64,000 nt of DNA from Streptococcus equi subsp. equi (GTDB lineage Bacteria; Bacillota; Bacilli; Lactobacillales; Streptococcaceae). The notes below the pieces were generated by a model that saw nothing but the letters and a program-made list of their open reading frames with translations, was not told the origin of the DNA and ran no database searches. Where the stretch lies: NCBI GenBank assembly GCA_900637675.1, contig LR134389.1, positions 1,612,001-1,676,000 of the forward strand. Direction: 5' to 3'. This document shows positions 27,684 through 38,320 of this stretch, piece by piece (the first letter of the stretch is position 1; every line of letters begins with the position of its first letter). Position numbers and translations under genes: made by a program.

Positions 27684-28543
27684 AACACCTGTTCCTCTCT
27701 AAAGTGATAAATGTATAAGTCTTCTAAGGTTGGTGACACTAGTTGAGCCAACTGATTTGGTTTCTCATCACTAACCACACGAAAAACACGACTAGATGAA
27801 ACTAGTTTCTCATTGACTACAGCATACTGACCATGCCTTGGTAACGGCGAACCATCAGAGACAGAAAACTCCCAGACCTTGCCAAAGATGGTTTTCAACA
27901 ATTCTTGACTACTACTCTTATGGATAAATTGACCATTTTTTAAAATGATAATCTCCTTAGCAATAGCCTCAACATCAGAGACAATATGAGTTGATAAGAT
28001 AATAATTTTGTTGGCCGACAATTCGCTAATAATATTGCGAAACTTCACCCTTTCTTTTGGGTCTAATCCAACTGTCGGCTCATCTAAAATCAAGATTTTA
28101 GGGTCATTGAGTAAGGCCTGGGCAATACCGAGACGTTGCTTCATACCACCAGAATAAGAGGCAATCCGCTTCAGACGGACATCATATAGATCCACAAGTT
28201 TTAACAATTCATCCGTTTCTTGCTTGGCTTTATGTTTAGGTATTCCTTTTAAGGCTGCCATATAAAGAAGAAAGTCTCGACCAGAAAAACGACCATAATA
28301 ACTAAACTGTTGAGGCAAAAAACCAATATGCTGATAAAATTCCTCTGATTGAGGTTTGTGATCCAGTAAAATCTCTCCTTCATCAGGAGTCGTAAAATGA
28401 CTAATGAGATTGAGCAAGGTCGTTTTCCCCGTCCCATTAGCCCCTAAAAGTCCGTAAAGGCCTGGGGTGAATTGAGTAGTAATCCTTCGCAAAATATTTT
28501 TCGATCCGTAGCTCTTACTCAATTGATTTAATTCTAATAACAT
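27680..28543 (-). CDS. ABC exporter ATPase
   Basis: A 287-residue ATPase with Walker A GANGTGKT, signature SGGMKQR, Walker B ILILDEPT and the switch His in ILSTHIV. The C-terminal extension is typical of drug/bacteriocin-type exporters. It lies 10 bp after the LytTR gene, and its partner is the broken permease. Confidence 0.92.
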   Translation of the reverse strand: MLLELNQLSKSYGSKNILRRITTQFTPGLYGLLGANGTGKTTLLNLISHFTTPDEGEILLDHKPQSEEFYQHIGFLPQQFSYYGRFSGRDFLLYMAALKGIPKHKAKQETDELLKLVDLYDVRLKRIASYSGGMKQRLGIAQALLNDPKILILDEPTVGLDPKERVKFRNIISELSANKIIILSTHIVSDVEAIAKEIIILKNGQFIHKSSSQELLKTIFGKVWEFSVSDGSPLPRHGQYAVVNEKLVSSSRVFRVVSDEKPNQLAQLVSPTLEDLYIYHFREEQVL

Positions 28544-28553
28544 AGAACCCTCC

Positions 28554-28880
28554 TTAAATGAGTCTACTGAGCACCTGTAACTCAGTACTCAGTAGACTTC
28601 TCCTGTACGAAATCCTGCTGTCTGTAACCTTTATTATTCTCGTAGCATAATCAAATCCAGAGATTTTCGATTCATTAATGAAATATTGACGATGACACCT
28701 TTTTAATTTCCCAGCACTTTCTCCCTCAATCTGTCTCAGTGACGTAGCTGCCCCAAATTCCCCTTTTAGGGTAACAAATACTACTGTGTGAGGCTTAGAT
28801 GAATGTGTTGTCACATCATAGGTTTCAGAGATTGGTAATTTAACAACTGACCTATTCTTATATAAAATAACATATTTCAT
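28554..28880 (-). CDS. LytTR DNA-binding regulator without receiver domain
   Basis: A 108-residue protein that is essentially only a LytTR domain (FVTLKGEFGAATSLRQIEGES..RCHRQYFINESKI). It lacks a phospho-receiver domain, so it is not a classic response regulator. As the first gene with the ABC exporter it belongs to the LytTR-plus-transporter type of small regulatory units. Probably binds the direct repeats at 28944-28973. Confidence 0.85.
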   Translation of the reverse strand: MKYVILYKNRSVVKLPISETYDVTTHSSKPHTVVFVTLKGEFGAATSLRQIEGESAGKLKRCHRQYFINESKISGFDYATRIIKVTDSRISYRRSLLSTELQVLSRLI

Positions 28881-28943
28881 TGACGTCCTCCTTCTCTATT
28901 TATATCTTAATACAAGTACAAGCATTGAGACGGTAAAGTCTCA

Positions 28944-28973
28944 AATGGTATCTATCATATCCTGAATGGTATC
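28944..28973. promoter_or_regulatory. Direct repeat pair, candidate LytTR binding site
   Basis: Two identical nonamers AATGGTATC at 28944-28952 and 28965-28973 are 21 bp apart start to start, that is two helical turns. This is the layout known for LytTR proteins such as AgrA and ComE. It lies 64-93 bp upstream of the LytTR start. Confidence 0.6.
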
Positions 28974-29885
28974 ACAGTAGCTGTTTAAGATGTCATAGAG
29001 GCATTTGAGAAATGTAACCTGTTTTCCTTTCGTTTTTTGATCATATGATATTGTATTAGTTCGGAGAACCATGGTAATCATTCAAATCTTACATAAACCT
29101 CTCTTGGGATATGGTATTAGCGTCTATATTAATTACTACTTCAACAGACACCTTTTTAAAGCTGCTAAAATTGTCAGTGGCAAACAAATAGGCTATAGGT
29201 ATAAATCTCACACTTATTTTATCATAAAATCATTCTTTTTATCATCTAATCAAATGTACAAGCACTTTAAAGTTATTCTCATGACTCTATTATTCTTATT
29301 GGAAGCCATATTAATTACGACGACATTTTCAAAAATCATTATCGTGTGTTTGGTATCATCGACACAACCGCTAATAAATCGTTTAAATGTATCCAAAACC
29401 AAATTCATGATTACCTGTTCAAAGAATAACCAGAGGGCTTACTGATTGCTTTAACAAATATTTCTAGTCTTCTCATTTGTACTCATATAAACTCATCTAC
29501 TCTATTAAAAATTGCTGTGAACAGAAAAACCTTCTCAACCTGTTTCAGTTTTATAGCCGTAGTTAGTTTAAAGTGAAACCACCCTGCATTTTCTATACCT
29601 AAATCCAATTGACTTGCTTTTTCAGCATCAACAGTCATGCTATCCATAAGATAACACACCACGATGTGTTGTGATTATTGTTCTTCTATATTTAGCCTTA
29701 CCTCCTGAAAACAAAAAAAGAGAACACCTTTTAAATGTTCTCATATAAGCAATCTTATATATTAAATGAGGATTCGATCTAATGACAAGACAGCCTTATT
29801 GCTACCAATAATGCAGCTTACCAAACAAGGGCAATCAGTATAAGGGTTGCTAACCAGCTCTGCTGACATAGCCTGCTTTGAGCGA
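28974..29885. other. Region without a convincing gene
   Basis: On the plus strand a 124-codon frame (29071-29445) and, in the next frame, a stretch ending IQNQIHDYLFKE look like pieces of one decayed gene. On the minus strand a 54-codon frame (29483-29647) begins MDSMTVDAEKASQ. None has a good ribosome site or a recognisable family. Confidence 0.35.
29713..29742 (-). terminator. Terminator downstream of era
   Basis: On the minus strand GAGAACA pairs with TGTTCTC and is followed by T7. It lies 145 bp past the era stop codon. Confidence 0.75.
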
Positions 29886-30782
29886 TCAATACTCCTTCTG
29901 ATTATAGCCAAAGTCAGCTAAATCAAGCTTTTTGTCACGCCAGTTTTTCTTAACCTTGACCCAGGTCTCCAGATAGACCTTATCGCCTAGCATTAGCTCA
30001 ATATCACGCCTTGCCAGCTTACCGATTTTTTTGAGCATGGCGCCTTGTTTTCCAATAATAATGCCTTTTTGGCTGTCACGCTCTACCATGATGGTAACTC
30101 GGATATGCACCTTGTCAGTCACCTCATCACGCTTCATCGAATCGACCACAACAGCAACTGAATGAGGCACCTCCTGCTGTGTCAAGTGAAGCACCTTTTC
30201 ACGAACCATCTCAGAAACAAGAAAGCGCTCTGGGTGATCAGTGATTTGATCCTCTGGGAAATACTGGAAGCCCTCTTCAAGGTTATCCTTTAAGAGCTGA
30301 ACGAGCGTTTCGACGTTGTTTCCTTGAAGTGCTGAAATAGGAACAATTTCCTTAAAGTCCATCTGACTACGGAAATCATCAATCTGCTCCAATAATTGGT
30401 CTGGGTGAACCTTGTCAATTTTGTTGATCACCAAAATAACCGGAATACGAGCAGCCTTGAGGCGTTCGATAATCATATCATCACCCTTACCACGCTTTTC
30501 ATCAGCAGGCACCATAAAAAGAACCGTCTCAACCTCACGCAGGGTACTATAGGCTGATTCCACCATAAAATCACCTAAGGCTGTCTTAGGCTTATGAATG
30601 CCTGGCGTGTCAATAAAAACAATTTGCTCTGTCTCTGTGGTATAGATTCCCATAATTTTATTACGGGTTGTCTGCGCCTTATCGCTCATAACGGCGATTT
30701 TTTGTCCCATGACATGATTCAAAAACGTTGATTTGCCGACATTTGGTCGGCCAAGAATGGCAACAAAGCCTGATTTAAACAT
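29886..30782 (-). CDS. era: GTPase Era
   Basis: Essential GTPase for 16S rRNA maturation and 30S assembly. G motifs [17 protein letters not shown] and NKID are present. The C-terminal KH domain ([16 protein letters not shown]) binds the 3' end of 16S rRNA. 298 residues, normal. Forms the usual ybeY-dgkA-era cluster. Confidence 0.98.
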   Translation of the reverse strand: MFKSGFVAILGRPNVGKSTFLNHVMGQKIAVMSDKAQTTRNKIMGIYTTETEQIVFIDTPGIHKPKTALGDFMVESAYSTLREVETVLFMVPADEKRGKGDDMIIERLKAARIPVILVINKIDKVHPDQLLEQIDDFRSQMDFKEIVPISALQGNNVETLVQLLKDNLEEGFQYFPEDQITDHPERFLVSEMVREKVLHLTQQEVPHSVAVVVDSMKRDEVTDKVHIRVTIMVERDSQKGIIIGKQGAMLKKIGKLARRDIELMLGDKVYLETWVKVKKNWRDKKLDLADFGYNQKEY

Positions 30783-30916
30783 AAGCTACTAAGGGCCTAA
30801 AGGATCAGTCAAGGTAAGAATCAAGCAGCAGGCTATTCACCTGATTGCTTTCCTAAAGCTTATACTCCTTTCCTGCGCTGCACTATCGCACAGGATAGCC
30901 CATTTCCTTTCATTTT

Positions 30917-31318
30917 TTAATGGCATAACATTCGCCAAATTTTGGGAACAAAGATAATCAGCCCCGTCAAAACAGCATAGCCTGAAATGACCAGGACAGC
31001 ACCTGCAGCCATATCCTTGGCATGCTTAGCCAGCATGGAGAAATGGTAATCACTTGCCAAGTCAACCACATTTTCAATAGCTGAATTGACAATCTCTAAG
31101 GTAATCACCAAAAAAATAGCCAGCAATAAAAACAGCCATTCTATAGCAGAAATACCAAAAACAATCCCAGCCAAAGAGGCTAACAGGGCTGACAAAAGAT
31201 GACTTCTTAGGTTACGCTCCTCCTTAAAGGCTGTCAGAACCCCTGTCAAAGCAAATTCTAAGCTGGCAATTACTGTTCTGTTTTTCCATTTGCGTTTATT
31301 ATTGTCTTGTGAGGCCAT
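30917..31318 (-). CDS. dgkA: Undecaprenol/diacylglycerol kinase
   Basis: A 133-residue membrane protein with three helices and the signature [14 protein letters not shown]. In Gram-positive bacteria this family phosphorylates undecaprenol to recycle the lipid carrier. It overlaps ybeY by 20 bp and precedes era by 134 bp. Confidence 0.95.
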   Translation of the reverse strand: MASQDNNKRKWKNRTVIASLEFALTGVLTAFKEERNLRSHLLSALLASLAGIVFGISAIEWLFLLLAIFLVITLEIVNSAIENVVDLASDYHFSMLAKHAKDMAAGAVLVISGYAVLTGLIIFVPKIWRMLCH

Positions 31319-31796
31319 AAGCAGTCAAAATCTCTTCCTGTAACGTAAACATCTCTTTTTCTTCCTCAGGAGTGTAATGATCATAACCATTAATATGCAA
31401 AAAACCATGAACAGCCAAGAAGCCCATCTCACGCTCAAAGGAATGCCCATAGGCTTCTGCCTGCTCATGGGCTTTGTCAACAGAAATAAACAGCTCCCCA
31501 ATATAAGCATCAAACTCCTGTATCATACCTGCCAAGTCAGGATCAAGCTCCAAATCCTCTTGGCTAAAGGCGATCGGAAGCTCTGGCTTGTACTCCAGAG
31601 AAATCACATCAGTCGGACGATCAGTATCACGATATTCAAGATTCAAGGCGTGGCTTCTATCATTGGTCACAAAGGTAACCGCCATTTCCTTGTCCTCTTT
31701 ACCAATTGTTTTGGCAGCAAAATTGAGCAAATCAATGGTTTGCTCCATCATCTCTTGAGAAACCTGCTTAGTTTCATCAATCATCTCTATATACAT
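31299..31796 (-). CDS. ybeY: Endoribonuclease YbeY
   Basis: rRNA-processing metalloendonuclease. The zinc motif [11 protein letters not shown] (HxxxHxxxxxH) is intact. The ATG at 31796 ([11 protein letters not shown]) matches the family N-terminus and gives 165 residues; the longer frame to 31844 adds an atypical leader. First gene of the ybeY-dgkA-era unit. Confidence 0.95.
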   Translation of the reverse strand: MYIEMIDETKQVSQEMMEQTIDLLNFAAKTIGKEDKEMAVTFVTNDRSHALNLEYRDTDRPTDVISLEYKPELPIAFSQEDLELDPDLAGMIQEFDAYIGELFISVDKAHEQAEAYGHSFEREMGFLAVHGFLHINGYDHYTPEEEKEMFTLQEEILTAYGLTRQ

Positions 31797-32144
31797 CATT
31801 ATATGAAGAGGTCCTAGCAAGACAGGTCCAAACAAACACCACACTGCTAGGTCAAAAAGCTTGATACCTCTTATCCTTTCAACATCATTTCAGTACTTTC
31901 TTTCCATTATACCACAAGAAAAAAGAAAAAGCAGGCATTAGTCTAGCCTGCTCCAAAAGAAGCCGGAATAATGACAAGATCGTTGATACCCCAGCAGCTG
32001 CTGTTTCTGGAATACCCAGAGCCTGCTGCGCAGAATACAGTCCTCTTAGATAGCTGGGACTCCTAGGATTACAATAGTAGATAAGCCTTTAGACCACTTC
32101 CATCGCCTAAAAACTAATCCTAAACGGCTTTCCCTTAGATACCA
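31797..32144. other. Intergenic, with ybeY promoter side
   Basis: Contains the terminator listed at 31912-31951 and the 3' flank of the acetyltransferase gene. No further gene is seen. Confidence 0.5.
31912..31951 (-). terminator. Terminator downstream of GNAT gene
   Basis: On the minus strand GCAGGC and GCCTGC form a stem followed by TTTTTCTTTTTT. Confidence 0.75.
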
Positions 32145-32771
32145 CTAGCTGCTCTCAAAGCTATTGTGGAGGTAACGATCTGGCTTATTGGCTGACGCCA
32201 GTGATTTCTGCTTGTCATAATCTTCTTTGGTTAAATAATAGTGCAGCACTGTCACAAAACGGTTGGAATCAAGGTGATCACGCTTAGCATATGGCTCTTC
32301 ATGTGAAAAGCACATGCCGCTTTTAGCCATAACACGTCCCAAAGCCGGATTGGCTTTATCATGCTTAGCAATCACACAATTCATGCCTAAAGCTTCAAAA
32401 CACAAGACCAGTACAGCCTTGACAGCCTCTGTCGCATAGCCTCTTCCCCAGTGATGCTTATGAAGACAATAGCCAATCTCAGCTCTACCTAAATCCAGCT
32501 GTATATGATGAAGATCAAGCGTCCCAATAAAGTCTCCTGTTTCCTTTAACACAATCCCCCACCGTCCAAGTGGACTAGCCAGATAGACAGAAGCAATGAC
32601 TTGACGGGTCTCCTCAATTGTCTGATTGGCTGGAAAGCTATACCTGACAGTCTCTTCATCAGAAGCATAATCAAACATGGCTTTGGCATCATCCAAGGTC
32701 ACTGGACGCAGGCATAGACGCTCTGTCTCAAGATACCTATGCTCTGCTAGTTTTTCAAAAAAGCTTGCCAC
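32145..32771 (-). CDS. GNAT-family N-acetyltransferase (RimJ-like)
   Basis: A 208-residue acetyltransferase of the RimJ/RimL type. LETERLCLRPVTLDDA at the start and the acetyl-CoA loop CLHKHHWGRGYATEAVKAVL are characteristic. The substrate cannot be told from sequence. Single gene on the minus strand, 54 bp after the UDG-like gene. Confidence 0.9.
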   Translation of the reverse strand: MASFFEKLAEHRYLETERLCLRPVTLDDAKAMFDYASDEETVRYSFPANQTIEETRQVIASVYLASPLGRWGIVLKETGDFIGTLDLHHIQLDLGRAEIGYCLHKHHWGRGYATEAVKAVLVLCFEALGMNCVIAKHDKANPALGRVMAKSGMCFSHEEPYAKRDHLDSNRFVTVLHYYLTKEDYDKQKSLASANKPDRYLHNSFESS

Positions 32772-32825
32772 TACTACTCTCCCTTTCCTAAAAATCTAAC
32801 TCACCTAACAGCATGACTGCCTGCC

Positions 32826-33401
32826 CTAGCCGCGTAAAATCTGCCTCACCTTATCCTTTAAAACAGGAACCAGCTCCTCTTCAAACCAAGCATTTTTAGC
32901 CAACCAAAGCTGATTTCTAGGAGATGGGTGAACAAGGGGAAAATAATCCGGAAGATAGTCCTCAAAATGCTGCACCGTTTCGGTAAGATTGCGTCTACAA
33001 CCTTCACCAAGGTAATATTGCTGGGCATACTGTCCGACCAGCACCACCAATTCAACCTGAGGCATCAAGGCCATTAACGGACCATGCCACTTGGCAGCAA
33101 AGCCCTTTCGCGGTGGTAAATCACCTGATTTTCCCTTACCGGGATAATAAAAATCCATAGGAAGAACGCCAAACAAGCCCGACTGATAAAAGGTCCTGTC
33201 ATCAACACCCAGCCAAGCTCTCAAGCGAACTCCGCTACGATCATTCCAGTACAGACGCGTCTCCTGAGCTACAATACCAGGCGCCTGACCAACAATGACT
33301 ATCCGAGCGGTCTGAGGAGCTGCATAAAGTGGTTCGATACCTTTTTTGGTATAGTCACGATTGGCAGGATCAGCCATAATCGCTTGCAATAGCTCTGTCA
33401 T
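32826..33401 (-). CDS. Uracil-DNA glycosylase-family protein
   Basis: A 191-residue protein of the UDG superfamily, with the motif-1 loop VIVGQAPG and the motif-2 region LVHPSPRNQLW. Uracil removal or a related base-excision role is likely. It is not the classic Ung, which has a GQDPYH motif. Confidence 0.85.
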   Translation of the reverse strand: MTELLQAIMADPANRDYTKKGIEPLYAAPQTARIVIVGQAPGIVAQETRLYWNDRSGVRLRAWLGVDDRTFYQSGLFGVLPMDFYYPGKGKSGDLPPRKGFAAKWHGPLMALMPQVELVVLVGQYAQQYYLGEGCRRNLTETVQHFEDYLPDYFPLVHPSPRNQLWLAKNAWFEEELVPVLKDKVRQILRG

Positions 33402-33417
33402 GATACCCTCACTTTCA

Positions 33418-33445
33418 TAAAAGGCTCTTCAGGTGAAGAGCTCTT
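33418..33445 (-). terminator. Terminator of phoH
   Basis: On the minus strand AGCTCTTC pairs with GAAGAGCC around a 4-base loop, ending in TTTT, directly after the phoH stop. Confidence 0.75.
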
Positions 33446-33447
33446 TT

Positions 33448-34548
33448 TTACGATTTGTCTTCTTTAGGCAGCTCTCCAATGACCTCATAGGTTGTTAAGC
33501 CTGACGTAGACTGACCCGTCTCTGTTTTAGGCCGATCTGGAGCCTTAGTCTGATGTTGCAGCTGATTAGGGCTGCTTTTTAATGACTCTGCTTTTGAACC
33601 TACAGTTTCATAGGCCTTAATAATCTCAGCAACAACAGGGTGACGCACCACGTCCTTGGCTGAAAAATGCACAAAATCAATCTGCTTGATGGCCTGCAAT
33701 TTTTGAGCTGCATCAATCAAGCCTGATGTGATATGACGCGGCAAATCAATCTGACTAATGTCCCCATTAACAATCATTTTAGACTGAAAACCAAGTCTGG
33801 TTAAAAACATCTTCATCTGCATGATGGTCGTGTTTTGCGCCTCATCTAAAATCACAAAGGCATCATCTAAGGTCCGACCACGCATATAAGCCAAGGGAGC
33901 AATCTCAATAATATCACGCTCCATTAACCGAGTAGTCTGCTCTTTACCAAGAATCTGATAAAGGGCATCGTAGACTGGTCTAAGGTAAGGATCAACCTTT
34001 TCCTTCAAATCCCCTGGTAAAAAGCCTAAGCTTTCTCCTGCTTCAACAGCTGGGCGTGTGAGAATGATCCGCTTAACCTGACCACGCTTTAAAGCAGTAA
34101 CTGCTAGCGTAACTGCTAAAAAGGTCTTTCCTGTTCCAGCCGGACCAATACCAAATACCACATCATGATGCTTGATACTATCAACATAGGCCTTTTGCCC
34201 TAGCGTCTTAACACGAATTGGCTTGCTATAAAAGTCCTTGATAATCTCTTCCTCATAAAGAGCAACAAATTGATCAAGCCTATCTGAATCCGCCATAGAC
34301 AGCGCAGTCACCACATCAGAGGTATTGATAACCATGCCACGCCCCACCAAAACTAAAAGGGCTTGTATCGTCAAACGCGCTAGCTCAACAGCCCGCTCAT
34401 CATCACCAATAATCTGAACTCGCTCAGTTCTAGCATGAATCACAACATTGAGGTGAGATTCTATCATCTTCAAATGGCGCTCATTGCTACCAAAAAGAGC
34501 TAACAGATCATCTGGGTGATTCAAGCTAATGTCAGTCGAATAATGCAA
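33448..34548 (-). CDS. phoH: PhoH-like ATPase
   Basis: RNA-linked P-loop ATPase of the PhoH family. Walker A GPAGTGKTFLA and Walker B FVILDEAQN are intact, with TRPAVEAGESLGFLPGDLKEK between them. The N-terminal KH-like part begins HYSTDISLNHPDDL. The start is TTG at 34548, preceded by GGAAG; no ATG is available there. The last ~45 residues are low-complexity and polar. Confidence 0.93.
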   Translation of the reverse strand: MHYSTDISLNHPDDLLALFGSNERHLKMIESHLNVVIHARTERVQIIGDDERAVELARLTIQALLVLVGRGMVINTSDVVTALSMADSDRLDQFVALYEEEIIKDFYSKPIRVKTLGQKAYVDSIKHHDVVFGIGPAGTGKTFLAVTLAVTALKRGQVKRIILTRPAVEAGESLGFLPGDLKEKVDPYLRPVYDALYQILGKEQTTRLMERDIIEIAPLAYMRGRTLDDAFVILDEAQNTTIMQMKMFLTRLGFQSKMIVNGDISQIDLPRHITSGLIDAAQKLQAIKQIDFVHFSAKDVVRHPVVAEIIKAYETVGSKAESLKSSPNQLQHQTKAPDRPKTETGQSTSGLTTYEVIGELPKEDKS

Positions 34549-34650
34549 ATTTGTCTTCCTTTTCCATCTATAAGTAACTCTATTATAACAAATTTTGCTA
34601 TAAATCGGGAATAAGACCCAGCTTTAAAGCCTAAAAGAGCTAGCCTATGG

Positions 34651-34866
34651 CTAGTGGCTAAGGTAATCCTCCCAAATCTGGTCAAACTGCCCCAGATTGA
34701 ATGAAAAGCTCGCTTCCTCTTCAAGGTAACGACTGATGGTCTCAAAATCATCTGTATGCTTTGGAAAGGTCGGGTCCTCAAAAACCAAATCAGCTAATAA
34801 AGCAGCAGGCTTATTAGATGTCGAGTTGCGCTGAGCCATCAGCCAAGTGTAAAACGCCTTTCTCAT
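34651..34866 (-). CDS. YozE/UPF0346 small protein
   Basis: A 71-residue protein of the YozE family (SAM-like fold), function unknown. The ATG at 34866 overlaps the msrA stop as ATGA, so this start is preferred over the one two codons earlier. [12 protein letters not shown] and the acidic [13 protein letters not shown] are conserved. Confidence 0.9.
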   Translation of the reverse strand: MRKAFYTWLMAQRNSTSNKPAALLADLVFEDPTFPKHTDDFETISRYLEEEASFSFNLGQFDQIWEDYLSH

Positions 34867-35372
34867 TGCCAATGCTCCTCCAAAAATTGATGACGAATAG
34901 CACTACTTTGTGCATAACGCTCTGGATTCTTTTGATAAAAGCCCTGATGATAGTCCTCTGCTAGATAAAAAGGCTCTGCCGGTTCAATGCTTGTCACAAT
35001 GGGCTGGTCAAAGCGCCCTGAGGCCTGCAGGGTCTGCTTGGACCGCTCTGCAATTTCCCGCTGCCGCTCATCAGTATAGTAAATCACCGGCCGATAGTTG
35101 TCTCCTCTATCCTCAAATTGCCCAAAGGCATCGGTCGGGTCTGTCTGAGCCCAGTAAAGCTCTACCAAATCTGAATAGCTGATCAGACTCGGATCAAAGA
35201 TAATCTCAACAGCTTCAGTATGGCCTGTCGTCTTTGAGCAAACCTGCTCATAGCTTGGATTGTGAACATGCCCTCCTGTGTAGCCACTTCTCACTGATAA
35301 AATACCTGCCTGCTCCTCAAAAGGCTGCACCATACACCAAAAACAGCCTCCTGCAAAAATTGCTCTTTCCAT
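34863..35372 (-). CDS. msrA: Peptide methionine sulfoxide reductase A
   Basis: Reduces methionine-S-sulfoxide in proteins. The catalytic Cys is in [12 protein letters not shown]; the [24 protein letters not shown] segment is conserved. 169 residues. Translationally coupled with the yozE-like gene behind it. Confidence 0.96.
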   Translation of the reverse strand: MERAIFAGGCFWCMVQPFEEQAGILSVRSGYTGGHVHNPSYEQVCSKTTGHTEAVEIIFDPSLISYSDLVELYWAQTDPTDAFGQFEDRGDNYRPVIYYTDERQREIAERSKQTLQASGRFDQPIVTSIEPAEPFYLAEDYHQGFYQKNPERYAQSSAIRHQFLEEHWQ

Positions 35373-35708
35373 ACCTAATCTCCACTTTCTTTGTCCTTAC
35401 ATTAGTGATTTTCATTGTAACAAAAACCTTGCCAGAGGCAAAGCTTAATATAAAACAAGTCACAGACTCAAAGTAACAAGACTCCTCAGCCCAACTAGTG
35501 CCTAGCACTAAGCAGTACTGTCAAGCAGCCACTACTAGATCAAGAGGGCCACACAGAGCTTTTTCGACAACAAAAATGATTGGCGCTTTAAAACAGGCTA
35601 TCAGCTAAGCTCCACACTCAAAATAAGGAAGCTAGCTATACTGATAAAGGATAAGTCTTAGCAACACCGATCCAGCTTATGATTATAGGCTAAGAGACAG
35701 ACAGCTCC
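35373..35708. other. Intergenic, msrA upstream side
   Basis: No gene seen. It holds the promoter region of msrA and the 3' flank of the S1-domain gene. Confidence 0.5.
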
Positions 35709-36566
35709 CTATGATATCAGCTCAGTTCCTGTCACGTCCTGCTTGATCTTGTTAGCCTTCATCAAACCACCTAAGGCCTTTTTAAATTGACCCTTGGAAA
35801 TCCCAAAGGTTGCCTTGATATCCTCTGGGCTTGACTTATCATTAAGAGTCATGTAGCCACCATTAGACTTGAGATAGGTCAGAATCATCTGGGCATCGTT
35901 TTCCAGCATTTCAAAGGAACGCGGCTTTAGCGAAAGGTTGAGGGTACGGTCACGTTCTCTAAAGCCAATCACCCGAGCGGTCAAAACCTGCCCCAAACGA
36001 GGCTCCGTATAACGCTCGCTAGGGTGGATAAAGCCCAGCATATTATTTTCTGGCAGGTAAACAAAGGTCCCTGATAGCTTCAAGCGATAGACAATAGCAG
36101 GCAGGCTTTGATTTTGCATGTTATCATAGGCTGGACTAGCAAGCCTTTGAAATATCTCTGGCTCAGCTGGCAAACCCCAGATACGATCTTTTTTGTCAAC
36201 CACAAGCTTAAGATAAAGCCTGTCTCCTTTTTTAGGCCAAAGATCCTTTAGCTCCGGCAAAACATCTAAGGAAACCACAATCTCCTTATCTGGAATACCA
36301 GTATCAACAAACACCCCAAGATCACGACGGACAGTGGTCACCTCGCCCCAGCCATAATGATCACGCCTTGCGTCAATAGGCTTCGTGGTCAAGCGTAGTC
36401 TTTGCTTCATATCTGTATAGACAAAGCCCTTAACCATATCTCCTAATCTATGACTGCCTTCCTCCTTAGCTAGAGCAAAGCTCAGCCCCTCCTTTTGGAC
36501 AAGATAAAACTGACTATTTTCTTCTTTTACTAAGCCAGTGATAACTGTTGCTAATAAATGATTCAT
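35709..36566 (-). CDS. cvfB: S1-domain RNA-binding protein CvfB
   Basis: A 285-residue protein with S1-like modules (ADVGVFVDTGIPDKEIVVSLDVLPEL-type and LGFIHPSERYTEPRLGQVLTARVIGFRERDRTLNLSLKPR) and a C-terminal winged helix (MTLNDKSSPEDIKATFGISKGQFKKALGGL). In staphylococci and streptococci this family affects virulence-gene expression by RNA binding. It lies upstream-adjacent to frr/pyrH. Confidence 0.9.
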   Translation of the reverse strand: MNHLLATVITGLVKEENSQFYLVQKEGLSFALAKEEGSHRLGDMVKGFVYTDMKQRLRLTTKPIDARRDHYGWGEVTTVRRDLGVFVDTGIPDKEIVVSLDVLPELKDLWPKKGDRLYLKLVVDKKDRIWGLPAEPEIFQRLASPAYDNMQNQSLPAIVYRLKLSGTFVYLPENNMLGFIHPSERYTEPRLGQVLTARVIGFRERDRTLNLSLKPRSFEMLENDAQMILTYLKSNGGYMTLNDKSSPEDIKATFGISKGQFKKALGGLMKANKIKQDVTGTELIS

Positions 36567-36699
36567 ATCTTTTTGTTCTTTCTTTTAAAAAATAGGGACA
36601 AGTCCAAAGCAGCTGCTTTTTAGCCTTGTCACCTATCCTGTTATGCCTGATGTGTATTAGGTTACGCAGCTGATCTAGCTTAATGATCAGATAAGCCGC

Positions 36700-37257
36700 T
36701 TAAACTGAAAGTAATTCCTTTTCTTTGTCAGCAGTCATTCGGTCAATCTCTTTGACAGCCTCATCTGTTGCTTTTTGAATATCCTTTTCCAAGGCTTTTA
36801 ACTCATCTTCAGTGATTTCCTTAGCCTTCTCCTGCTTTTTAGCCTCGTCCATAGCATCACGACGAATATTGCGAATCGAAACCTTCGCAGTCTCACCAAC
36901 CTTTTTCACTTCCTTGGCTAATTCCTTACGTGTTTCTTCTGTAAGCGCTGGAATAACCAAGCGGATGACAGAGCCATCGTTAGCTGGTGTAATGCCCAAA
37001 TCAGAAGCATTCAAGGCACGCTCAATATCCTTGATTGATGATTTGTCAAATGGTGAAATCAAAAGCACACGCGCCTCTGGTACTGTAATAGAAGCCAATT
37101 GGTTCAACGGCGTTGGTGCACCATAATAATCCACCTGAATACGATCCAAAAGGCTAGCATTAGCACGACCTGCACGAATGCTTGCATACTCGCGTGCTAG
37201 TGAGTGATGTGACTGTGTAAAACGTTCTTTCGCAGTTTCAATAATTGCATTTGCCAT
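36700..37257 (-). CDS. frr: Ribosome recycling factor
   Basis: Splits post-termination ribosomes together with EF-G. Full 185 residues; conserved [28 protein letters not shown] and the helical C-terminal part. Follows pyrH by 36 bp, the common order. Confidence 0.98.
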   Translation of the reverse strand: MANAIIETAKERFTQSHHSLAREYASIRAGRANASLLDRIQVDYYGAPTPLNQLASITVPEARVLLISPFDKSSIKDIERALNASDLGITPANDGSVIRLVIPALTEETRKELAKEVKKVGETAKVSIRNIRRDAMDEAKKQEKAKEITEDELKALEKDIQKATDEAVKEIDRMTADKEKELLSV

Positions 37258-37293
37258 GATTGTTTTTCTCCTTAATCCTTTAGCTCTAAAATC

Positions 37294-38022
37294 CTAATCG
37301 CAGGCCTTATTTGATACCGTTGTGCCAATATGCTCTCCAAAGACCACACGCTTGATATTTCCTGCTTCATTCATATTAAAGACAACCAAATCAATATCAT
37401 TATCCATTGACAAGGTTGAAGCTGTCGCGTCCATAATCTTGAGACCGCGCTTGATAACCTCCCCATGAGTCAATTCATCAAACTTAACAGCGTTTGCGTC
37501 CTTTCTTGGGTCAGCATTGTAGACACCATCAACACCATTTTTAGCCATCAAGATAGCATCTGCCTCAATCTCAGCAGCACGTAAGGCCGCTGTCGTATCT
37601 GTTGAAAAATAAGGTGACCCAATACCAGCACCGAAAACAACAATGCGCCCCTTTTCCAGATGACGAAGCGCACGACCTCGAATATAAGGCTCTGCAACGT
37701 TTTGCATGGGAATAGCTGTCTGCACACGAGTATCAACGCCATAATGCTGAAGGCTATCAGCCATTACTAGAGCATTCATAACGGTTCCAAGCATGCCTGT
37801 GTAATCAGCCTGCACACGATCCATACCAGCCTCTGCAGCAGGCTCACCGCGCCAGAGATTACCACCACCAATAACAAGAGCAATTTCAACACCTGAATTG
37901 TGAACTTCTGCGATCTCTTTAGCAATCGACTGAACCGTTGTTATGTCAATGCCAACACCCTTATCACCAGCCAAGGCCTCGCCAGACAATTTGATTAAAA
38001 TACGTTGATATTTAGGTTTCAC
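37294..38022 (-). CDS. pyrH: UMP kinase
   Basis: Phosphorylates UMP to UDP. The amino-acid-kinase fold is visible in [20 protein letters not shown] and [28 protein letters not shown]. The start codon is GTG at 38022 with AAGGAGA about 10 bp before it. 242 residues. Confidence 0.97.
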   Translation of the reverse strand: MKPKYQRILIKLSGEALAGDKGVGIDITTVQSIAKEIAEVHNSGVEIALVIGGGNLWRGEPAAEAGMDRVQADYTGMLGTVMNALVMADSLQHYGVDTRVQTAIPMQNVAEPYIRGRALRHLEKGRIVVFGAGIGSPYFSTDTTAALRAAEIEADAILMAKNGVDGVYNADPRKDANAVKFDELTHGEVIKRGLKIMDATASTLSMDNDIDLVVFNMNEAGNIKRVVFGEHIGTTVSNKACD

Positions 38023-38320
38023 TATTTATGATCTCCTTATTTTGTCCCTACCATTCTACCACAAAACAAAAAAATTTAATAGACCAATGCAAGAGAGGAA
38101 AGCGAAATTTTTGACGATCCTTTTATCAAGATCCCTTTGAGCAGCAAAAAAGATGAGTCATTATAAAAAGAGCATTATCGTATCCGAATAGCACAGTTAT
38201 AACCTATTAATACGACAAAAACCAGAACAACTATGACAAAAAACGCCGTAAAAAAGACTTAAAATCAAGCCTCAAGCCAGACTAGATTCTAAGTCGTGCT
38301 ATATTGAGAGATGATTTGTT

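Noticed and set aside
26542..28880. LytTR-ABC cluster as a bacteriocin locus
   Set aside because: No double-glycine leader peptide, immunity gene or peptidase-domain exporter was found nearby.
29071..29445. 124-codon frame as a real gene
   Set aside because: No ribosome site, no recognisable family, odd composition. At most a piece of a decayed gene.
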